Assembly: GCF_001641695.1 (NCBI RefSeq) | Contig: NZ_LSEF01000062.1 | Location: 1-35,731, forward strand | Reading direction: 5' to 3' | DNA: 35,731 nucleotides | Origin: Bradyrhizobium neotropicale | Lineage (GTDB): Bacteria > Pseudomonadota > Alphaproteobacteria > Rhizobiales > Xanthobacteraceae | Part shown: positions 33,299 through 35,731 of the stretch, piece by piece | Layout of the letters: each line of letters starts with the position of its first letter | How positions within the stretch are numbered: position 1 is the first letter of the stretch | The notes under the pieces: generated by a model | Told to the model about the DNA's origin: nothing | What the model saw: only the letters and a program-made list of their open reading frames with translations | Databases searched by the model: none | Made by a program: the position numbers and the translations under genes

Positions 33299-33920
33299 GT
33301 TAAACCTCCAAGTTGCTCTATAGGGAAGGTTCCGGATCCGCTGGGTGAAACACCCTAAGGTTGGTTCCCTTGTCCCTTTAACTCACCGCTTAGTCGCTTC
33401 GCGCCTTCGGACACACCCGCATGAACGCGAGGGACTTAAGCGAACCACCTAAAACGGGACGACCTCGGGATGCCCCCCTCCGTCGCTCGGTCACAATTAC
33501 CGAACGTCCTTGCACACACAACAACAGAACGCTCCGAAGCGGGCCTATGAAGCGCGTTTTCCGACGGGTGTTGCACAAATAACACGCAGTTGTGATCGAG
33601 GCGCCTCGGCAACACATTGGTTTTACTCGTCTTTTTCAGACGGTTCCATTTGTCGCCAAAATTCCGACGCAACGCTCCAGAGGCGGAGCCCCCCACCGTG
33701 TTGCGGTTCTGACGCGATCGAATCGTGGAATCGACGAAAGGACTCAGCAGAGCGCGGAAGGTCCCAAAGACGGCCGCGACGAACGCGCGGAGTTCCCGGA
33801 ATGCACAAGGTCACGCGCGGCAGGAACACTCTCTATATCGACCGGGAGGATGCGATATGGGCCGGAAGGATGGGCCGGGATGCCGCGAGATCGATTCGGG
33901 GTTCAGACTTGGCATCTTGA
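33299..33920. other. Long upstream region of the porin gene
   Basis: No convincing gene lies in these 622 bases. The part nearest the porin should be its promoter and leader: GGAGG at 33305-33309 (complement) and a small hairpin GGGTG-AAA-CACCC at 33343-33355. Base composition becomes visibly less GC-rich from about 33480 onward. Frames on the plus strand from 33592 overlap and show no motifs. The end of this region touches the 15-bp att-like repeat. Confidence 0.45.
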
Positions 33921-33935
33921 CTGGCGGAGACGGAG
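33921..33935 (-). repeat. Distal att-like copy of the tRNA-Ser 3' end
   Basis: CTGGCGGAGACGGAG matches 35664-35678 exactly. Read on the minus strand it is the acceptor-stem 3' strand, discriminator base and CCA of the tRNA. Its single orientation, downstream of the tRNA, is that expected of a distal attachment site. Confidence 0.72.
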
Positions 33936-34373
33936 TTCGCTCGACGAAGCAAATTTCTCGAAGAATTCAGCTATTTCTGATTTTTACCCACACTTTGACT
34001 CATACAACGCCGAGGATTGGCGCGACCTGCCCCTTCCAGACAGCGGACCGCGACTGGCTCAGCCGCCGGTTCGTCACGGGCAGGTGCTGATGACCCTTGG
34101 GCTGTTTGAGGCGGACTCCCCTAGCGGCCCCCTACCCGCGGGATACATCCTGGTAAACATCACCGCGCATCTCAAGCAGCGGGCCCGATCCGAAGATCGG
34201 CGGCAATGAGCAATTCCTGCTCGGGATGCTGATCGACGCGGTCCTGACGGTCTGCGCCTCTTGGGCTGCATTCTCGCCTTGCGGTTAGCTGCTCGACGGC
34301 ACCCTTGAGCCTCCATCCGCATTTCTACTCATTACCAATTGTGCGAATCTGCAATTGACTACCCGCGCCGGTT
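33936..34373. other. Element interior without a recognisable gene
   Basis: About 440 bases with mixed, lower GC than the core region. Open frames here are short or overlapping and carry no motif. A TTGACT at 34355-34360 could be a -35 for the small membrane gene downstream. Confidence 0.35.
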
Positions 34374-34387
34374 GAGTATCGATACTC
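34374..34387. promoter_or_regulatory. 14-bp perfect palindrome upstream of a small membrane gene
   Basis: GAGTATCGATACTC is perfectly symmetrical, 13 bases after TTGACT and 89 bases before the ATG at 34477. Its place near a candidate promoter suggests a repressor site. No -10 of good quality is visible. Confidence 0.4.
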
Positions 34388-34476
34388 TGGGGCTGGGCGC
34401 CATCTTTCGTTTTTGTGAGTGCGATCGGTTGTTTGGCTGTCCCGGCTTCGTTTTTCTGGAAGCCAACGGGACATTC

Positions 34477-34653
34477 ATGCTCAAGGAATTCGTTCAGGCC
34501 TCTGAATCACTGATCTACAACGACGCCACCATGTACAGTGTTGCGGCCGTCGGGCTCTGCGCCTCCGTTGGCCTCTATTATCTGGGCGACTACCTCTTCA
34601 GCGATCGAGAGCCCGAAGGATCTGCGGCATCGGAGACCAGCGACGGCATTTAG
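34477..34653 (+). CDS. Small hydrophobic protein of unknown function
   Basis: A 58-residue open frame, MLKEFVQASESLIYND onward. One hydrophobic segment at about 19-37 (MYSVAAVGLCASVGLYYLG) would span the membrane, and the tail is acidic and Ser-rich (SDREPEGSAASETSDG). The charge pattern and the upstream palindrome make it more plausible than neighbouring frames. The frame stays open 46 codons farther upstream, but that part looks non-coding. No family is recognised. It lies inside the element remnant. Confidence 0.45.
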   Translation: MLKEFVQASESLIYNDATMYSVAAVGLCASVGLYYLGDYLFSDREPEGSAASETSDGI

Positions 34654-34984
34654 GCCGGCTAGCTCACGTCGCCGGATGGATGCACATGAACGTCACGACG
34701 GCCCAGACATTTGGGCATCGGTCACACCTGCGCCTTGCGTGGTGAGCACCGCAACGCTGGTCGAGTTCTGCACCGGCTGGAGCCGCTGACCGTTCGCCGA
34801 GCTGGGGCGCCAACATCGCTGGCGCGCGGGATTAGTGGATATTCAGGAGACACTCTAGGCAGAGCAAGACCAGATTGATGAACTGCGCTGAAAAGGAATT
34901 GCCGCGTGAGATATTACGTTGCTGGGGCGGGAATCCTGATTGCCGGATTGACCCTTTAACTTGGCATCCCTCCCGCCCCCGGTG
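34654..34984. other. Gap with a possible 17-residue hydrophobic open frame
   Basis: No ordinary gene is seen in these 331 bases. At 34906-34959 on the plus strand a GTG preceded by AAAAGGA (34891-34897) opens a frame for MRYYVAGAGILIAGLTL, then stop. It could be a leader peptide, or the start of the next frame broken by a single-base change. Confidence 0.3.
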
Positions 34985-35185
34985 ATGCCGACTTGGAGCT
35001 CTCAAGGTTCGTTGGTCTGCCCGGCCGGGTACCACTTCCACCCCATGCGGCGCCTTTGTAGCGTGATCAAGGAGACGCCTGCAATTATAGCTCTCACCTG
35101 GGCGCTCGCAGCAGCAATCGTATTTCCGCCTCTCTTGGTCATCTATCGCGGTTTGTTGTCTCTAGTTGACGAAACGTCGAACTGA
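34985..35185 (+). CDS. Possible small membrane protein
   Basis: A 66-residue frame, MPTWSSQGSLVCPAG onward, with CPAGYHFHPMRRLC (two Cys, two His) and then a hydrophobic segment at about 33-55 (AIIALTWALAAAIVFPPLLVIY). A TTG at 34961 would extend it by eight residues. No ribosome site is evident at the ATG. Together with the broken hydrophobic frame at 34906 it may represent a gene disrupted by one frameshift. Function unknown. Confidence 0.33.
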   Translation: MPTWSSQGSLVCPAGYHFHPMRRLCSVIKETPAIIALTWALAAAIVFPPLLVIYRGLLSLVDETSN

Positions 35186-35204
35186 GAGCTACGCGCCATA
35201 GCAG

Positions 35205-35569
35205 CCCCTTCCACCTCGCCGGGTTCTCGCCATCGCGCAGCTTCTTGGCCTTCGCCCAGTCGAGGATGTTCTCGATGCGGCTCGCGCCCGGCTTGCCGTC
35301 TCGGTGCGGGCGTTCCAGAACGTGGGCGCGTTCTCCCCCGCGCCCACCGGCTGCTCGAGCACCTTGAGCACGAGGTCAGTGGTGATGCTGCCGACGGGCA
35401 ACTTCCCGATGATCGGATAGGCCCACCTCTCCAAGGTCGCCGACCACTGCTCGGCGTGCTTGGCGTTCTTCCAGCCGGACCGGTGGGCCTTGATGTAGGC
35501 CTTGCCGCATTCCTGGAAAGTGGTCGTCTTCGCCTTCTCTAGCGCGCTGGCTTGGTCCTGGAACTTGCG
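35205..35569 (-). pseudogene. Broken tyrosine-recombinase (phage-type integrase) gene
   Basis: Reading the minus strand from 35569, the translation gives TTFQECGKAYIKAHRSGWK, NAKHAEQWSATLERWAYPII and GKLPVGSITTDLVLKVLEQP, the core-binding domain of P4/DUF4102-type integrases. Near 35280 the frame is lost; one base appears to be missing from a Gly codon after ETASRAR. The next frame continues RIENILDWAKAKKLRDGENP and ARWKG up to about 35205. The N-terminal domain (about 100 residues) and the whole catalytic domain with the Arg-His-Arg-Tyr residues are absent. The gene reads away from the adjacent tRNA, as island integrases do, and can no longer work. Confidence 0.82.
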
Positions 35570-35663
35570 GACCTTTCAGGCGAATGACGCAAATGATCAA
35601 GAATGACCTTTGCCAGGAAGTGCTATAGATTCAGAGGGTTGGCGAAGGATGGCGAACAACGCG

Positions 35664-35678
35664 CTGGCGGAGACGGAG
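35664..35678 (-). repeat. att-like repeat inside the tRNA-Ser 3' end
   Basis: This is the tRNA-side copy of the 15-bp direct repeat, identical to 33921-33935. It contains the 3' acceptor strand and the CCA of the tRNA. Confidence 0.72.
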
Positions 35679-35731
35679 GGATTCGAACCCTCGATAGGCC
35701 TTTACAAGCCTATAACGGTTTAGCAAACCGC
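35665..35731 (-). tRNA. tRNA-Ser (anticodon GCU), cut by the window edge
   Basis: The minus strand holds the 3' two thirds of a tRNA: anticodon loop TTGCTAA with GCT at 35722-35724, the long variable arm typical of serine tRNAs, a T-arm with GGTTCGAATCC, the 3' acceptor strand CGTCTCC, discriminator G and an encoded CCA ending at 35665. The D-arm and 5' acceptor strand lie beyond the window. It decodes AGC/AGU serine codons. Its 3' end served as the integration site of the adjacent element. Confidence 0.93.

Larger units (their letters stand above)
33921..35678 (-). mobile_element. Remnant of a tRNA-Ser-integrated element
   Basis: A 15-bp direct repeat (33921-33935 and 35664-35678) bounds 1.74 kb. 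The right copy is the 3' end of a tRNA-Ser gene including its encoded CCA. Just inside the tRNA end, in the same orientation as the tRNA, lies a broken tyrosine-recombinase gene. This is the layout of a genomic island integrated at a tRNA 3' end. The interior now holds only small hydrophobic open frames. The element is too short and damaged to move by itself. Confidence 0.7.

Noticed and set aside
33592..34209. A possible 205-residue protein near the island scar
   Set aside because: It crosses the att-like repeat, overlaps two other frames and has no motif.

Overview
The window looks like chromosome from a high-GC alphaproteobacterium of the Bradyrhizobium/Nitrobacteraceae group. Three things suggest this. 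The gene order rpoZ, rsh, pdxJ, acpS, lepB, rnc, era, recO, parC is typical of these bacteria. There is an Omp2-type alphaproteobacterial porin. The gaps between genes are littered with short palindromic repeats of the kind I associate with Bradyrhizobium. The genus is an inference from gene content, not from a database match.

Layout. 1-1424 is an intact IS30-family insertion sequence with perfect 30-bp ends, sitting next to an interspersed repeat. 1.5-8.1 kb is a transport block: a Nramp manganese importer (mntH) with a Mur-like operator over its promoter, two MFS exporters, a class III adenylate cyclase, a small membrane protein and an EamA exporter. 8.1-13.3 kb is a metal and oxyanion stress block: a secreted metallo-beta-lactamase-fold hydrolase, the His-rich Co/Ni exporter DmeF, and, divergent from it, a chromate operon (rhodanese-ChrB fusion plus ChrA), followed by an unrecognised membrane-anchored protein whose ribosome binding site lies inside a predicted hairpin.

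13.4-24.3 kb is core housekeeping on the minus strand: parC, a small secreted protein, recO, a four-helix membrane protein, era, rnc, lepB, acpS, pdxJ, rsh and rpoZ. Several neighbours share ATGA stop-start overlaps, which suggests translational coupling. 24.6-25.9 kb holds an NYN-domain nuclease overlapping a family 5 uracil-DNA glycosylase. 25.9-28.4 kb is a minus-strand run dapA, mscL, smpB, peroxiredoxin. 28.6-31.1 kb is a soluble lytic transglycosylase with a Lys/Ala-rich linker, and 31.7-33.3 kb is the porin.

The last 1.8 kb is the accessory part. A tRNA-Ser(GCU) gene runs off the right edge. Beside it is a broken tyrosine-recombinase (integrase) gene truncated at both ends and frameshifted. 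A 15-bp copy of the tRNA 3' end lies 1.74 kb away at 33921-33935. Together these mark the shrunken remnant of a tRNA-integrated element. I saw no CRISPR array, rRNA gene or obvious defence system.
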